This document shows, one piece after another, positions 8,946-17,961 of a DNA stretch of 64,000 nt. The translations under genes were made by a program, and so were the position numbers. The first letter of the stretch is position 1. Each line of letters begins with the position of its first letter. The stretch is taken from contig NZ_CP040077.1 in the NCBI RefSeq assembly GCF_005280735.1, forward strand, positions 2,046,001 to 2,110,000, read 5' to 3'. This stretch comes from Trinickia violacea (GTDB lineage: Bacteria > Pseudomonadota > Gammaproteobacteria > Burkholderiales > Burkholderiaceae). The notes beneath the pieces were generated by a model. It saw only the letters and a program-made list of their open reading frames with translations, made no database searches and was not told the origin of the DNA.

Positions 8946-10391
8946 ATGTCTTTTGCCTCGCTTGGCCTGATCGATCCCTTGCTGCGTAATGTGCAGAACC
9001 TCAATTACCAGACACCTACGCCGGTGCAGGCCAAGGCGATTCCCGCTGTGCTCAGTGGCAAGGACGTCATGGCTGCGGCACAGACCGGCACTGGCAAAAC
9101 GGCGGGTTTTGCGCTGCCGCTGTTGCAGCGGCTAGTGCAACACGGCCCGGCGGTGTCCAGCAACCGCGCGCGCGTCCTGGTCCTGGTGCCCACGCGTGAA
9201 CTGGCCGAGCAAGTGCTGCAAAGCTTTATCGATTACGGCAAAGGCCTCGACTTACGATTTCTGGCCGCCTACGGCGGTGTGAGTATCAACCCGCAGATGA
9301 TGACGTTGCGCAAAGGCGTAGATGTGCTCGTTGCCACGCCGGGCCGTTTGCTAGATCTCAATCGCCAGAACGCAGTGCAGTTTGATCAAGTACAAACGCT
9401 GGTGCTGGATGAAGCCGACCGCATGCTGGACCTGGGCTTTGCGCGCGAACTCAACGCCGTCTTTGCTGCCTTGCCTGCTCAGCGCCAGACGCTGCTGTTC
9501 TCTGCCACGTTTACCGACGATATCCGCGCCATGGCGGCGGGCATTCTGCGCGGCCCGGTCAATATCAGCGTCAGCCCGCCCAATGCCACGGCTAGCAAGA
9601 TCAAGCAGTGGGTGGTGACGGTGGATAAAAAGAACAAGCCTGACCTCTTCATGCATCTTGTTGCTGAGAACAACTGGGAACACGCGCTGGTGTTCGTCAA
9701 AACCCGCAATGGCGTGGATTACCTGGCGGCCATGCTGGATGAAGCGGGCTATGCGGTCGACACCATCCACGGCGACAAACCGCAACCCGCACGCCTGCGT
9801 GCACTGGAGCGCTTCAAGACGGGCGAAGTACAGATGCTGGTAGCCACCGATGTGGCTGCGCGAGGGCTGGATATCGACGACCTGCCGCTGGTGATCAACG
9901 TTGATCTACCGATCGTGGCGCAAGACTATGTGCACCGTATTGGCCGTACCGGCCGCGCGGGCGCCAGCGGCGTGGCTGTGTCCCTTGTGTGTGCCGATGA
10001 AGCGCCGCAACTGGCCGCGATTGAAGCGCTGATCCGGCAAACGCTGCCCCGTGAAGAAGAGCCGGGTTTTGAAGCCGAACACCGCGTGCCGCAAACTAGC
10101 GCGACGGGCCAGATCATCAAGAAACCCAAAAAGCCTAAGAAGCCCAAAGTGCCGCAAGCTGCGCCGGGCGCCATGCAGGTGCTCAGCAAAAAGCCGCGCC
10201 CGCAAAGTGGCGAAAACAAACGCAAGCCTGCGGCGCAACACGCTGTGACCGCGGGTAAAGGCACCAGCTTGTCCAGCGGTAACCCATTCAGCGTTCAAAA
10301 GCCACGCAGCAAACCCGCCAGCAAGCCAACTGCGGGTTCACGTAAGCCGGCTGGCAAATCAGCGGGTGGCCGCGGCAAACGCCAACCCTGA
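8946..10391 (+). CDS. DEAD-box ATP-dependent RNA helicase, RhlE-like
   Basis: 481 residues. All main motifs are present: Q-motif region TPVQAKAIP, Walker A QTGTGKT, DEAD box LDEADRML, SAT in LFSATF, and HRIGRTGRAG in the second RecA domain. A basic Lys/Pro-rich tail from about residue 395 probably binds RNA. Such helicases remodel rRNA precursors and mRNA, notably in cold or stress. Codon usage looks less GC-biased than in neighbouring core genes, suggesting transfer from another proteobacterium. It is a single gene, convergent with the response regulator at 10431-11099. Confidence 0.92.
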   Translation: MSFASLGLIDPLLRNVQNLNYQTPTPVQAKAIPAVLSGKDVMAAAQTGTGKTAGFALPLLQRLVQHGPAVSSNRARVLVLVPTRELAEQVLQSFIDYGKGLDLRFLAAYGGVSINPQMMTLRKGVDVLVATPGRLLDLNRQNAVQFDQVQTLVLDEADRMLDLGFARELNAVFAALPAQRQTLLFSATFTDDIRAMAAGILRGPVNISVSPPNATASKIKQWVVTVDKKNKPDLFMHLVAENNWEHALVFVKTRNGVDYLAAMLDEAGYAVDTIHGDKPQPARLRALERFKTGEVQMLVATDVAARGLDIDDLPLVINVDLPIVAQDYVHRIGRTGRAGASGVAVSLVCADEAPQLAAIEALIRQTLPREEEPGFEAEHRVPQTSATGQIIKKPKKPKKPKVPQAAPGAMQVLSKKPRPQSGENKRKPAAQHAVTAGKGTSLSSGNPFSVQKPRSKPASKPTAGSRKPAGKSAGGRGKRQP

Positions 10392-10430
10392 TCCATGGGG
10401 ACGAGTAACGCCAGCCTTGGTCGTGTCCGT

Positions 10431-11099
10431 CTACACCATGATGAATCCGTGCCGCATACCGAGCATCACCGCTTCGGTGCGATTGGTCGCGCCGAGTTTG
10501 CCGAAGATGGATGAGAGGTGGAATTTCACCGTGTTGTCCGAAATGTCGAGTTGCCGCGCAATCTCCTTGTTGCCGAGTCCGTCGGCGAGCATCGCCAGCA
10601 CTTCGATCTCACGCAAGGTCAAGGCTTCGAACGGTTCGCCGGATGCCATGTGGTGCGATGGTTTTCGTCCGGGGAGCAGTCTTGCGAGGATGTCAGGTGA
10701 CAGCACGCAAAGGCCCGCGGCGACGGCTTCGATGGACACGACGATTTCGGCTGGCATTGCGTTGCGCGGCAGGATCGCCGTCGCATCGGCGGGCAGCGCG
10801 TCAAGGATCCAGTCGCTATCCGGGTCGTCGATCAACAGGACAAGCGCCGGTGGCGCGTGCCCGAGTTCGAATAGCGTCTTGAGCGCGTCGCTCACATCCG
10901 GTTCGATGTCGGTCACGAGCACATCCGGCACCGAACCTGCGAGGCAATCGGCGAGCGTTTCGGCGTCGGCTGCGCTACCCAGGAAACCGAGTGCCGGGTT
11001 CCCCTCGACCAGCGTTTGCAGGCTTGCGCGCAGCTGCGACGATACCGCAATGACCGCGACCCGCACCGGCCCCATGTGTGCCCTCTGTCCATCCGACAT
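10431..11099 (-). CDS. LuxR-type response regulator
   Basis: 222 residues. An N-terminal receiver-like domain has a candidate phospho-acceptor Asp in VLVTDIEPD, but the usual conserved Lys of the receiver is replaced (ILPRNAM). The C-terminal LuxR helix-turn-helix is clear (LTLREIEVL, then NKEIARQL and NTVKFHLSSIFGKL). GGGAAG precedes the ATG. It lies 18 bases behind the HtrA-like protease gene and is probably cotranscribed. No histidine kinase is adjacent. Confidence 0.88.
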   Translation of the reverse strand: MSDGQRAHMGPVRVAVIAVSSQLRASLQTLVEGNPALGFLGSAADAETLADCLAGSVPDVLVTDIEPDVSDALKTLFELGHAPPALVLLIDDPDSDWILDALPADATAILPRNAMPAEIVVSIEAVAAGLCVLSPDILARLLPGRKPSHHMASGEPFEALTLREIEVLAMLADGLGNKEIARQLDISDNTVKFHLSSIFGKLGATNRTEAVMLGMRHGFIMV

Positions 11100-11117
11100 T
11101 TCGCCGCTTCCCGGACC

Positions 11118-12056
11118 TCACCTGCACGAATTCCGTTGGGGGCGTTCGCCCACTGCTACCGAACACGCGTGGCGTTCGCCACCTCGGATCGACGTGATTT
11201 GCAACGGCTGTCCAATGCTTGAGGAACCCAGCGCTGCGTGCACGTCGTCCATGCCGCGGCAAGGCCTGCCGTCCAGTTCGATCAGGACATCACCTATGAG
11301 CACGCCCGCCTGTTCCGCAGGACCGCCCGGCGCAAGCGAATTGATCAGCAATCCGCTTTTGAACGGCAGGTTCAGTTTGTTCACCCACGCGTCCGGCAGG
11401 TTGACCTGTTGCGTGCCGACGCCAAGGTAGCCCCGTGAGACGCGCCCCTTGGCCAACAGTTCATCGGTGACGCGCTCCACGGTCATCCCGGGAATCACCA
11501 TGCCGGCACCGCGCATCAGAGCCGACGTGCAGATGCCCATGACCTGCCCGCGCATATCTGCGAGGGCCGCCCCGGAGAAACCTGGGCGCAGACCGCCGTC
11601 CAGTCGCACGAACGCATCGAGCTGTCCACCTCTCCACGTGCGCCAGAGACCGCCTGTGCTGCCGATCACGCCAAAATCGGCGCTGATGCCGAGTTCGTCC
11701 ACACGTGCGACGGCGAGCGCCAGATGACCCGGCTTCAGTGAGCGGGCATCGCCAGACTCGATTGGGTCCAGGTCTACGCCGTCCAGTTTCAGTACGGCTA
11801 GGTCGGTGCCCAAATCCAGGCCCGCGAGGACTGCGGCAACCGTACGGCCGTCGGTCAATGTGACTTCGATCCCGTCCTCGCGCCTGATCGTGTGTGCAGC
11901 CGTCACGACGACGCCAATGCGCCAGATTACCCCACTCGACGGCATGCGATGCCGGCCGTGTACTGCCACGACGCTCCGTCCGACTCGTCCGACAATATCT
12001 GCCAGACTGTCCGATAGATCCATCAAAGGATTTCCGCTCGAGGATGTGGTTTCCAT
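11118..12056 (-). CDS. S1C serine protease with PDZ domain (HtrA-like, cytosolic)
   Basis: 312 residues. Trypsin-like domain with His in VVTAAHTI, Asp in GTDLAVLKL and Ser in GFSGAAL, then a C-terminal PDZ domain (YLGVGTQ to ISIRGG-like end). Standard DegP/HtrA proteins carry a signal peptide and GNSGGP around Ser; this one has no signal peptide and a variant GFSGAA motif, so it probably acts in the cytosol or has altered activity. ATG 12056 is chosen for AGGAGACTTGAA upstream; the open frame continues to 12116 without such a signal. First gene of a pair with the response regulator. Confidence 0.85.
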   Translation of the reverse strand: METTSSSGNPLMDLSDSLADIVGRVGRSVVAVHGRHRMPSSGVIWRIGVVVTAAHTIRREDGIEVTLTDGRTVAAVLAGLDLGTDLAVLKLDGVDLDPIESGDARSLKPGHLALAVARVDELGISADFGVIGSTGGLWRTWRGGQLDAFVRLDGGLRPGFSGAALADMRGQVMGICTSALMRGAGMVIPGMTVERVTDELLAKGRVSRGYLGVGTQQVNLPDAWVNKLNLPFKSGLLINSLAPGGPAEQAGVLIGDVLIELDGRPCRGMDDVHAALGSSSIGQPLQITSIRGGERHACSVAVGERPQRNSCR

Positions 12057-12370
12057 TTCAAGTCTCCTGCCAATTGCGAAACGACCTGCTTGTGCCTCAC
12101 GTCGTCGATGACTCACCTATCGTTTGCGGGTAGCGTTGTGACGACGGGCTCACAATGACAGAAGGACAAGGGGCGCACACCACCCAAATGGGTAGCCGGG
12201 TAGATGCAGTGCGGATTTCACGACGCAGCGTGAGGCAATGACTCGGTCAGAATGCGTCATTCGCTGCAACCGCGACTTGGCCATTCAAGCGTCTGCTTCA
12301 TTCCGGAAACGGCTGTTCCACGCCTATAGTGATGGATGAGCGTCCCGACTAGCGCGTTGCGCAACCGGCA

Positions 12371-12997
12371 ATGGAAGCCTCCGCTCCTGATATCGTCCGA
12401 CTTTTCCCGACTTTCGTTTGGCGGCGTCTCCTCGAGCGGGAGTGCTACGAGCCGCTTGATCGGGAGCTGATGGCGTACGTCGACACCTTAATCTGCAGCG
12501 GCAGCGGCATCCGTACCGGCGCCGCGTGGCAATCTGGTCACCAGCAACATAAAAGGCCGGAGTTTTCTGAGTTGATCGCGCACATCGGACGGGCTGCGCG
12601 CGACGTACTCACGTTTCTCAAAGTCGCAGATGCCCCGTTTCACGTTACCGGATGCTGGGTCAATGTGCTGGATCCAGGCGGGACACACGCGATGCACAGC
12701 CATCCCAACAATTTCCTTAGCGGCGTGTATTACGTGCGCTCGCAAGCCGGTGCCGACACGATCAATTTTCATGATCCGCGCCCACAGACGACCGTCATTC
12801 GTCCGCCCGTGACTGAGTTGACGGCTTACAACACCGATCAGGTGGTATTGCCAGTCAGCGAAGGCACGTTGTTGCTGTTTCCAGCCTGGCTACCGCATTC
12901 GGTGTCGGCGAACACAAGTGCGCAAGCACGCGTGAGCGTCAGCTTCAACATCATGTTTGCTGACTATGACACCACCATGAGTCCACCGCTCTGGTGA
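12371..12997 (+). CDS. putative 2OG-Fe(II) oxygenase (TIGR02466 type)
   Basis: 208 residues. Double-stranded beta-helix protein of the family often named TIGR02466. Candidate iron ligands are His residues in HAMHSHPNN and in LPHSV, and an Arg near SAQARVSVSF could hold 2-oxoglutarate. Members are found in phage-like and accessory regions; substrates are unknown. A plausible promoter ending in TATAGT lies about 30 bases upstream. Family assignment is from motif and length only. Confidence 0.75.
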   Translation: MEASAPDIVRLFPTFVWRRLLERECYEPLDRELMAYVDTLICSGSGIRTGAAWQSGHQQHKRPEFSELIAHIGRAARDVLTFLKVADAPFHVTGCWVNVLDPGGTHAMHSHPNNFLSGVYYVRSQAGADTINFHDPRPQTTVIRPPVTELTAYNTDQVVLPVSEGTLLLFPAWLPHSVSANTSAQARVSVSFNIMFADYDTTMSPPLW

Positions 12998-13009
12998 AAT
13001 TGGAACGCG

Positions 13010-13192
13010 ATGTCGGCAACCGTGAGCCTTCGCTGCCGTTGCGCAACTGACCACTGTTGGGTCAACTGCATCGGTTGCGATTCGCCGTGTTCGGATCAGT
13101 CACGGGAGCTACGGATCCGGACGCTCGATGAGGCGCTGGAGCAGCATGAGCGCACCCTACAGAAAATCCTCCAGATGCTGACCAGACCGTGA
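13010..13192 (+). CDS. small Cys-rich open frame, doubtful
   Basis: 60 codons beginning 12 bases after the oxygenase stop, with a weak GGAACG upstream. The first half has six Cys residues; the second half (RTLDEALEQHERTLQKIL) would form an amphipathic helix. I recognise no family. It may be translationally coupled to the oxygenase gene or may be chance. Confidence 0.3.
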   Translation: MSATVSLRCRCATDHCWVNCIGCDSPCSDQSRELRIRTLDEALEQHERTLQKILQMLTRP

Positions 13193-13287
13193 TCGCCACA
13201 ACGCGGCGATACCCAGCGACCGTAGCTGGAAGGAAGCAGGACTGCCCGTTGTTCAATTAACTTCATGACCACGTCCGGGCACTCGCG

Positions 13288-15069
13288 TCAGGACGCTCCC
13301 GCTCCCTGATGTATTTCGCCGCCCCGCATCAGGCGCTGCGCGATATCGGCCGTCTGCAGCGTGCCGCGTTCAGTCGGTGAATGAGCCGCGAGATAACGCA
13401 CGACCGCAATGAGAATATGCCGGCCCTCGCCCGTGTTCCCCCACACAGTAAACTGACGGACCCCAGCCTCCAGCATCTGATAGGCATGGAAGCCTGCGTC
13501 TTCGCGCAGCACCGCAAGTGCAAGCGTAGCGATCAGCGCCTGTGGCGGATGGCCGAGCGTGAGATGGCGCGCCACCAGCCTTGCGGCAAGATCGACCTGT
13601 CGCTGCCGGTCGAACGCATCAAGCAACGCGATGCGGATCGTCTCCTCATCGGCAGGGAGGTCGTCGAGCTGATCGTTACCTTCGCCCGGGATGCCGGCCG
13701 GTGGCATGTTCAGATAGCGGGCAAGGTAGAGCGCCATGGCTCCGTGCATGATGGCGCGCAGGGCCGCGACGTAGCCGTCGATGCCCGCGTTCCCGATCCG
13801 CCTGAGCATCTGATGGACCGCGTTGGCGTGGGTGAAAACGTGGTGCGCCGTCTCCCAGTCGACGTGCTCGTTGGCATTGCCGAAGCGGGCGACGCGCAGC
13901 GCCGCGCCATAAGCGAGTGATTGTCCCAGGTCAGCAGGAGCGGCGCCAGCACGGATGGCCGCCTTCAGCGCATCGATGATTTTCGCTGGATCGTCTCCGA
14001 GCAGTTCCCGGGCGAGCGCCGCGTGGTCCGACCAGCCTTGCGAGATGCACCCGGCCGCGAAAAGTTGCGACATCTGGCTGGCCGATTCGTCACACAGCGC
14101 GACAAGATCAATGGGCTGGCGCCAGGCGGTCGATTCCTCGGCACCACGGGCGGCCACCATCTGGGCGACGATAGTCGGCAGCAAAGCTGAAGCGTGCTCC
14201 CAGCCGACCAGGTCGAGACATTCAAACGCCTTGTTGGTGAAGTCGAGCAAATGACCGGTGTCCGCGAATGCCCGCTCGGTACCGGCAGAAAGCAGGGCAT
14301 CCGCGAGGACAGCGGGTGAGAGACCAGCGGCAATCGACGTCAACAGGGTGCGCTCAGCTGCCTCGCGGTGGCGCACGTTTGTCCAAAGGCGCAACCAACG
14401 CTTGAGCGTAGCTGGCTCCGGCCGGCTGCCGAGCGGCGCACGTTCCCGCCGCGGCGCCTCGCCCTCGCAGTCCGCCGCCACACGGCGCGCGCCGTGGAAC
14501 AGGGCGAGATAGGTGTCGTTCTCTGGCAGGACGGGCAACAGATTGGCGAGCGCCGTGAGTATTGTGAGGCCGACGCCCCAGCCATCACGATTCTGCGCTC
14601 CGAATAACGCGACCTGTCGCACGATATCGGCCACTGGTACACCGGCCGCGAGTTCACCATGCACGGCTTTGGCGATGACGAGTCCGAGGTCGTGTGCGAG
14701 ACCGTCCGCAAGCCGCTGACGCCAATGCCCCGCGGGATCGGAGTGTCCAAACGTGGTCGCCACCCAGACGTCGCCATTGCGCACTTCGACCGCGCAGCCC
14801 GGGACATCGTCGGCCCAGAGGTCGAAGGTGCACCCGCTTTCAAGATCGAAACGGGCGTGGTGCCAATGACAGGTCAGGATGCCATCCTCGACTGTGCCCC
14901 GCTCGAGCGGGAAGCCCATGTGCGGGCAACGATTGTCGAGGGCGAAGACGCGCCCGCGGTCGTAGATGACGAGGATTGGACCATGGCCACCTTGCACAAC
15001 GAGCCGCTCCTTCGCTCTCAGCTCTTCAAGGCTTCCCACGAGGATGAATTCGTTAATCGGTGCGTCCAA
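13288..15069 (-). CDS. Rieske [2Fe-2S] protein with large helical C-terminal region
   Basis: 593 residues from TTG 15069, chosen because GGGAGG stands at the right distance; an open frame continues to 15150 without a signal. Residues about 5-105 are a Rieske domain with CPHMG and CHWHH cluster motifs. The remaining about 480 residues are predominantly helical, rich in Ala, and contain several His-bearing stretches (GHLLDFTNKAFE, WETAHHVFTHANAVHQ, HGAMALYLARYL). No ring-hydroxylase catalytic motif is visible. Function unknown: it could be an unusual oxygenase or an electron carrier with a large binding domain. Confidence 0.8.
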   Translation of the reverse strand: MDAPINEFILVGSLEELRAKERLVVQGGHGPILVIYDRGRVFALDNRCPHMGFPLERGTVEDGILTCHWHHARFDLESGCTFDLWADDVPGCAVEVRNGDVWVATTFGHSDPAGHWRQRLADGLAHDLGLVIAKAVHGELAAGVPVADIVRQVALFGAQNRDGWGVGLTILTALANLLPVLPENDTYLALFHGARRVAADCEGEAPRRERAPLGSRPEPATLKRWLRLWTNVRHREAAERTLLTSIAAGLSPAVLADALLSAGTERAFADTGHLLDFTNKAFECLDLVGWEHASALLPTIVAQMVAARGAEESTAWRQPIDLVALCDESASQMSQLFAAGCISQGWSDHAALARELLGDDPAKIIDALKAAIRAGAAPADLGQSLAYGAALRVARFGNANEHVDWETAHHVFTHANAVHQMLRRIGNAGIDGYVAALRAIMHGAMALYLARYLNMPPAGIPGEGNDQLDDLPADEETIRIALLDAFDRQRQVDLAARLVARHLTLGHPPQALIATLALAVLREDAGFHAYQMLEAGVRQFTVWGNTGEGRHILIAVVRYLAAHSPTERGTLQTADIAQRLMRGGEIHQGAGAS

Positions 15070-15243
15070 GCGTATACCTCCCGTATTCGTCCCTCCGCGG
15101 ACGTCGCAGGGACATCGTAGGTACGCCCGGTCCCTGTCTACGGACAGCATACCTCTACGAAAGGCGCGGCGCAGATTTCATGACCAACACTTACGCCGGG
15201 ACAAAATTGCGCAAAATACGTATTGCCTTAACCGGAGGTCCCC

Positions 15244-15456
15244 ATGGCTACTGTCGCTGCCACCGATCTCGCTTGGCGCACGAATCAGGTGCTCGACGCC
15301 TTGGCTCGGGGTGAGTCTGTCACGATCACGCGCAATAACACCGTGCTCGGCACAATCAATCCTCCCGTGCGCGCTGTCACGCTTCGTGAAGCCTTCGAGC
15401 GGCTCCCATTCTCACCGGATGCCTTTTCCTCGATCGCTCACCATCACGCCTTTTGA
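15244..15456 (+). CDS. Phd/YefM-like antitoxin, orphan
   Basis: 70 residues. The N-terminus (TDLAWRTNQVLDALARGE) followed by VTITRNNTVLGTI has the organisation of the Phd/YefM DNA-binding fold, where a short strand-helix is followed by a 'PVAVL'-like segment. GGAGG sits 6 bases before the ATG. No toxin gene lies directly downstream or upstream, so it is an orphan antitoxin or a stand-alone repressor. The resemblance is moderate. Confidence 0.6.
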   Translation: MATVAATDLAWRTNQVLDALARGESVTITRNNTVLGTINPPVRAVTLREAFERLPFSPDAFSSIAHHHAF

Positions 15457-15617
15457 ACGCAGCAGCATCGGGCGGTTTGAAGTCTGCTCCTGAAAGCCGA
15501 CTTTGGGAGGCCATCTCCATCTTCTGTACAGCACCGCAGGCTTCCGCCTGCGTTCGTGACACACCCCGGCCGACCCTCTAGAATGACCCCGTCGGCTATC
15601 GTTAGTGGCTGCGGCCC

Positions 15618-15818
15618 ATGAACCGTTTCCTGATCGTTGTTGGGATACTGTGCATTCTTGCCGGACTCGGATGGCACTGGCTCGTGCGCATTCCGTTTGG
15701 CCGGCTGCCTGGCGACATCCATGTCGTACACGACGGATTCAGCTTTCACTTCCCGATCGTGACGTGCATTGTGATTTCGATCGTGGTATCGGCGCTGTTA
15801 TGGGTCTTGCGGCGTTGA
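15618..15818 (+). CDS. DUF2905 small membrane protein
   Basis: 66 residues with two membrane segments (LIVVGILCILAGLGW and VTCIVISIVVSALLWVL) separated by the typical RIPFGRLPGDI segment of DUF2905. Located in the inner membrane; function unknown. A TAGAAT -10-like element lies about 45 bases upstream and a short hairpin (CGCAGGC/GCCTGCG) at about 15533-15551. Confidence 0.85.
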   Translation: MNRFLIVVGILCILAGLGWHWLVRIPFGRLPGDIHVVHDGFSFHFPIVTCIVISIVVSALLWVLRR

Positions 15819-15879
15819 GCACCGTTACACGACGACGCACATCAGGATGCCGATTGTGCATGTTACGCAGCGCTTGCGC

Positions 15880-16827
15880 CTATGCCGCACCCGCCCCGGG
15901 CCCCGCGTGAGCCAACGCTATTGCCAGTCTTGCGCCTACTTCGGCATTGTGTTTCACCAGTGCGATGTTTGTCGCCAAGCTACGTCCACCTGTCAGCGCC
16001 TTGATGCGGGCCAATACGAAAGGGGTAACGGCCTTACCGGTGATGCCTTGCGCCGCGGCGTCGGCTAGCGCCTGCCGAGTCAGCTCGTCGATTTCCTCGG
16101 ATGGCATCGCTGCCGCTTCCGGCACCGGAGTGCTCAACACCACGCCGCCCTCGAGACCCAAGTCCCACTTCGTGCGGATGAAGCGTGCCTGCTCCGACGC
16201 GTCGTCCATCCTGAAGTCCGCTCGATAGCCGCTGTCGCGCGTGTAAAACGCGGCGAAATTGTCCTGCTCACAGCTGAGCACCGGCACGCCGTACGTTTCC
16301 AGGTATTCCAATGTGAGCCCTATATCGAGGATGGACTTCGCGCCGGCGCAGACCACCGCGACCGAGGTCTTTGCCAGTTCCTGAAGGTCCGCCGAGATGT
16401 CAAAGGTTTCCGGCGCGCCACGATGCACGCCGCCAATGCCTCCCGTGACGAAGACCTCAATGCCGGCCAAGGCGGCGCATATCATCGTGCCAGCCACTGT
16501 CGTGGCGCCGAGACCACCGCCGGCGAGCACCGCCGGCAGGTCGCGGCGGCTAACCTTATGTACCTGGTCCGATCTGCCGAGCATTTCCAACTCGTCGTCG
16601 GAAAGGCCAATGCGGATTCGCCCACCGATCAGCGCGATCGTCGCGGGTTCGGCGCCCAGGTCACGGATCAAGGCCTCCACTTCGCGCGCGGTGCGAACGT
16701 TCTCCGGGTATGGCATGCCGTGAGCGATGATGGTTGATTCGAGCGCTACGAGGGGGCGGGCGGCGGCCCGTGCAGCGGCTACAGGCGCGCTGAATGTCAA
16801 CCAGGCGTGGGCGAGATCTGCAACCAT
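15880..16827 (-). CDS. psuG: pseudouridine-5'-phosphate glycosidase
   Basis: 315 residues from ATG 16827, close to the family's length of about 305; an open frame continues to 17001. Cleaves pseudouridine 5'-phosphate to uracil and ribose 5-phosphate, a salvage step for modified nucleosides. Motifs visible are ALESTIIAHGMP, VTGGIGGVHRGA and CAGAKSILDIGLTLEYLET, including the catalytic Lys region. The usual partner, pseudouridine kinase psuK, is not adjacent. The product ribose 5-phosphate could feed into the pentose phosphate pathway. Confidence 0.93.
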   Translation of the reverse strand: MVADLAHAWLTFSAPVAAARAAARPLVALESTIIAHGMPYPENVRTAREVEALIRDLGAEPATIALIGGRIRIGLSDDELEMLGRSDQVHKVSRRDLPAVLAGGGLGATTVAGTMICAALAGIEVFVTGGIGGVHRGAPETFDISADLQELAKTSVAVVCAGAKSILDIGLTLEYLETYGVPVLSCEQDNFAAFYTRDSGYRADFRMDDASEQARFIRTKWDLGLEGGVVLSTPVPEAAAMPSEEIDELTRQALADAAAQGITGKAVTPFVLARIKALTGGRSLATNIALVKHNAEVGARLAIALAHAGPGAGAA

Positions 16828-16987
16828 GTGAGTGCTTTTTGGGGGGTAATGAGCTTGAGTATGCATCACAAGATCCATCCATGGTGCCCAGTTAAGAGGG
16901 GCTCCAGAGAGCCCCGCGCTCGATCTACCCGAAACGCTGGCACGGCACCAAATACGATAGTGGCGACTGCCGGCGACGGAGGCAGAC

Positions 16988-17326
16988 ATGACAAACCTCA
17001 CTAGGCTCGAGTTGTTTCGTCGGTTATTCCTTGGTCTCTGTGTGGGGTTCTTTTGCGTAACAACTGCCCTTTTCCTACGTTACAGGTCGGCGAACGAGCT
17101 TCCGCGAGTAATCGCTGTGTCGTCAGAGGGCGCATCACGAGCCTCGCCGGGAAGTGCGCCGAAAGCTGCACCGACACCCCTTCAGCTAGATGCTGCGGAA
17201 AAGACACTCATTGCGTCGTCGACGTCCACGCTCGTTACGGTCATTGCGGTTGTAGTGACTAACTTCCTAAGCTGGCGGAGGCGCAAGCGGGAGGCGGTCA
17301 AAGGGACACGCTGCGCAAGGAACTGA
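16988..17326 (+). CDS. small two-helix membrane protein, possibly frameshifted at its end
   Basis: 112 residues; GGAGG precedes the ATG. Two hydrophobic segments (LFLGLCVGFFCVTTALFL and LVTVIAVVVTNFLSW) flank a Ser/Ala/Pro-rich linker, ending in a basic RRRKRE stretch. After about 17304 another frame reads DTLRKELKAENPNEDL, which looks like a natural coiled tail, so a one- or two-base indel may have shortened the protein. Family unknown. Divergent from psuG. Confidence 0.6.
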   Translation: MTNLTRLELFRRLFLGLCVGFFCVTTALFLRYRSANELPRVIAVSSEGASRASPGSAPKAAPTPLQLDAAEKTLIASSTSTLVTVIAVVVTNFLSWRRRKREAVKGTRCARN

Positions 17327-17379
17327 AGGCCGAAAATCCCAACGAAGACCTGCCCACGGGGGGAGGCATCCGCACGCCA

Positions 17380-17862
17380 TCAGCCGTGCGACTTGGTGCG
17401 GATGCCGCCCACGCCGACCTTGCCACGCCCGGTTTTTTTGCTATGCGTCCCAACACTAGGGCGCAGTTTCTTTCTGGAGTCAGCCGTGAACGTCACCTGA
17501 TCTGCTGGGTAGTGAGCCACCCTGTGCAGCGCTGCTTGATATGCAAGGTGGTCCGGGTTGAGGGCAAGCTTGACGGCTTTCACAGCGTAGAATTTTTCAC
17601 TGCCCTTGAATACGTCTCCCAGCGGAGCCGGCAACGTTTTGCGGCCCGGCACAGGGGCATTTCCGGATCCGAATTTCTTATCAACGTAGGCGAGGCTTCC
17701 GCGAAGGGCCTCGGTATTTGGCTCGTTGGAAAACAGGTGGGCGGTTTCGATCATGCTCTCGTCGTCGGCACGGGGAATCGCATAGCTCACGCCGTCGACC
17801 ACGACATACGTGACCCTGCTGCCGCCTAGCTTGCGGTCATGATCTTTCAGTTCAACGGTCAT
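17380..17862 (-). CDS. hypothetical protein
   Basis: 160 residues from ATG 17862, with GGGAG eight bases upstream; a GTG nine bases earlier is the alternative. No signal peptide or membrane segment. The first half is mixed beta-like (VTYVVVDGVSYAIPRAD); the end is strongly basic (SRKKLRPSVGTHSKKTGRGK), which suggests nucleic-acid or phosphate contact. I do not recognise a family. It is 520 bases from the DksA-like gene on the same strand. Confidence 0.6.
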   Translation of the reverse strand: MTVELKDHDRKLGGSRVTYVVVDGVSYAIPRADDESMIETAHLFSNEPNTEALRGSLAYVDKKFGSGNAPVPGRKTLPAPLGDVFKGSEKFYAVKAVKLALNPDHLAYQAALHRVAHYPADQVTFTADSRKKLRPSVGTHSKKTGRGKVGVGGIRTKSHG

Positions 17863-17961
17863 GGCAGACACTCCCGAAAGAATACCGGACGCACGAATTC
17901 CTGCCGAAACTTAGCAAGAGCGTTTCCGCTAACAACGGAACGCGACACTGGGTGCCCGTAA

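Noticed and set aside
10366..11430. A 354-codon plus-strand open frame opposite the response regulator and protease genes
   Set aside because: Ser/Pro/Arg-rich shadow of two clearly recognisable minus-strand genes.
13381..15120. Several plus-strand open frames opposite the Rieske gene
   Set aside because: Fragmented, no ribosome binding sites, and no recognisable domains, whereas the minus strand encodes a Rieske protein.
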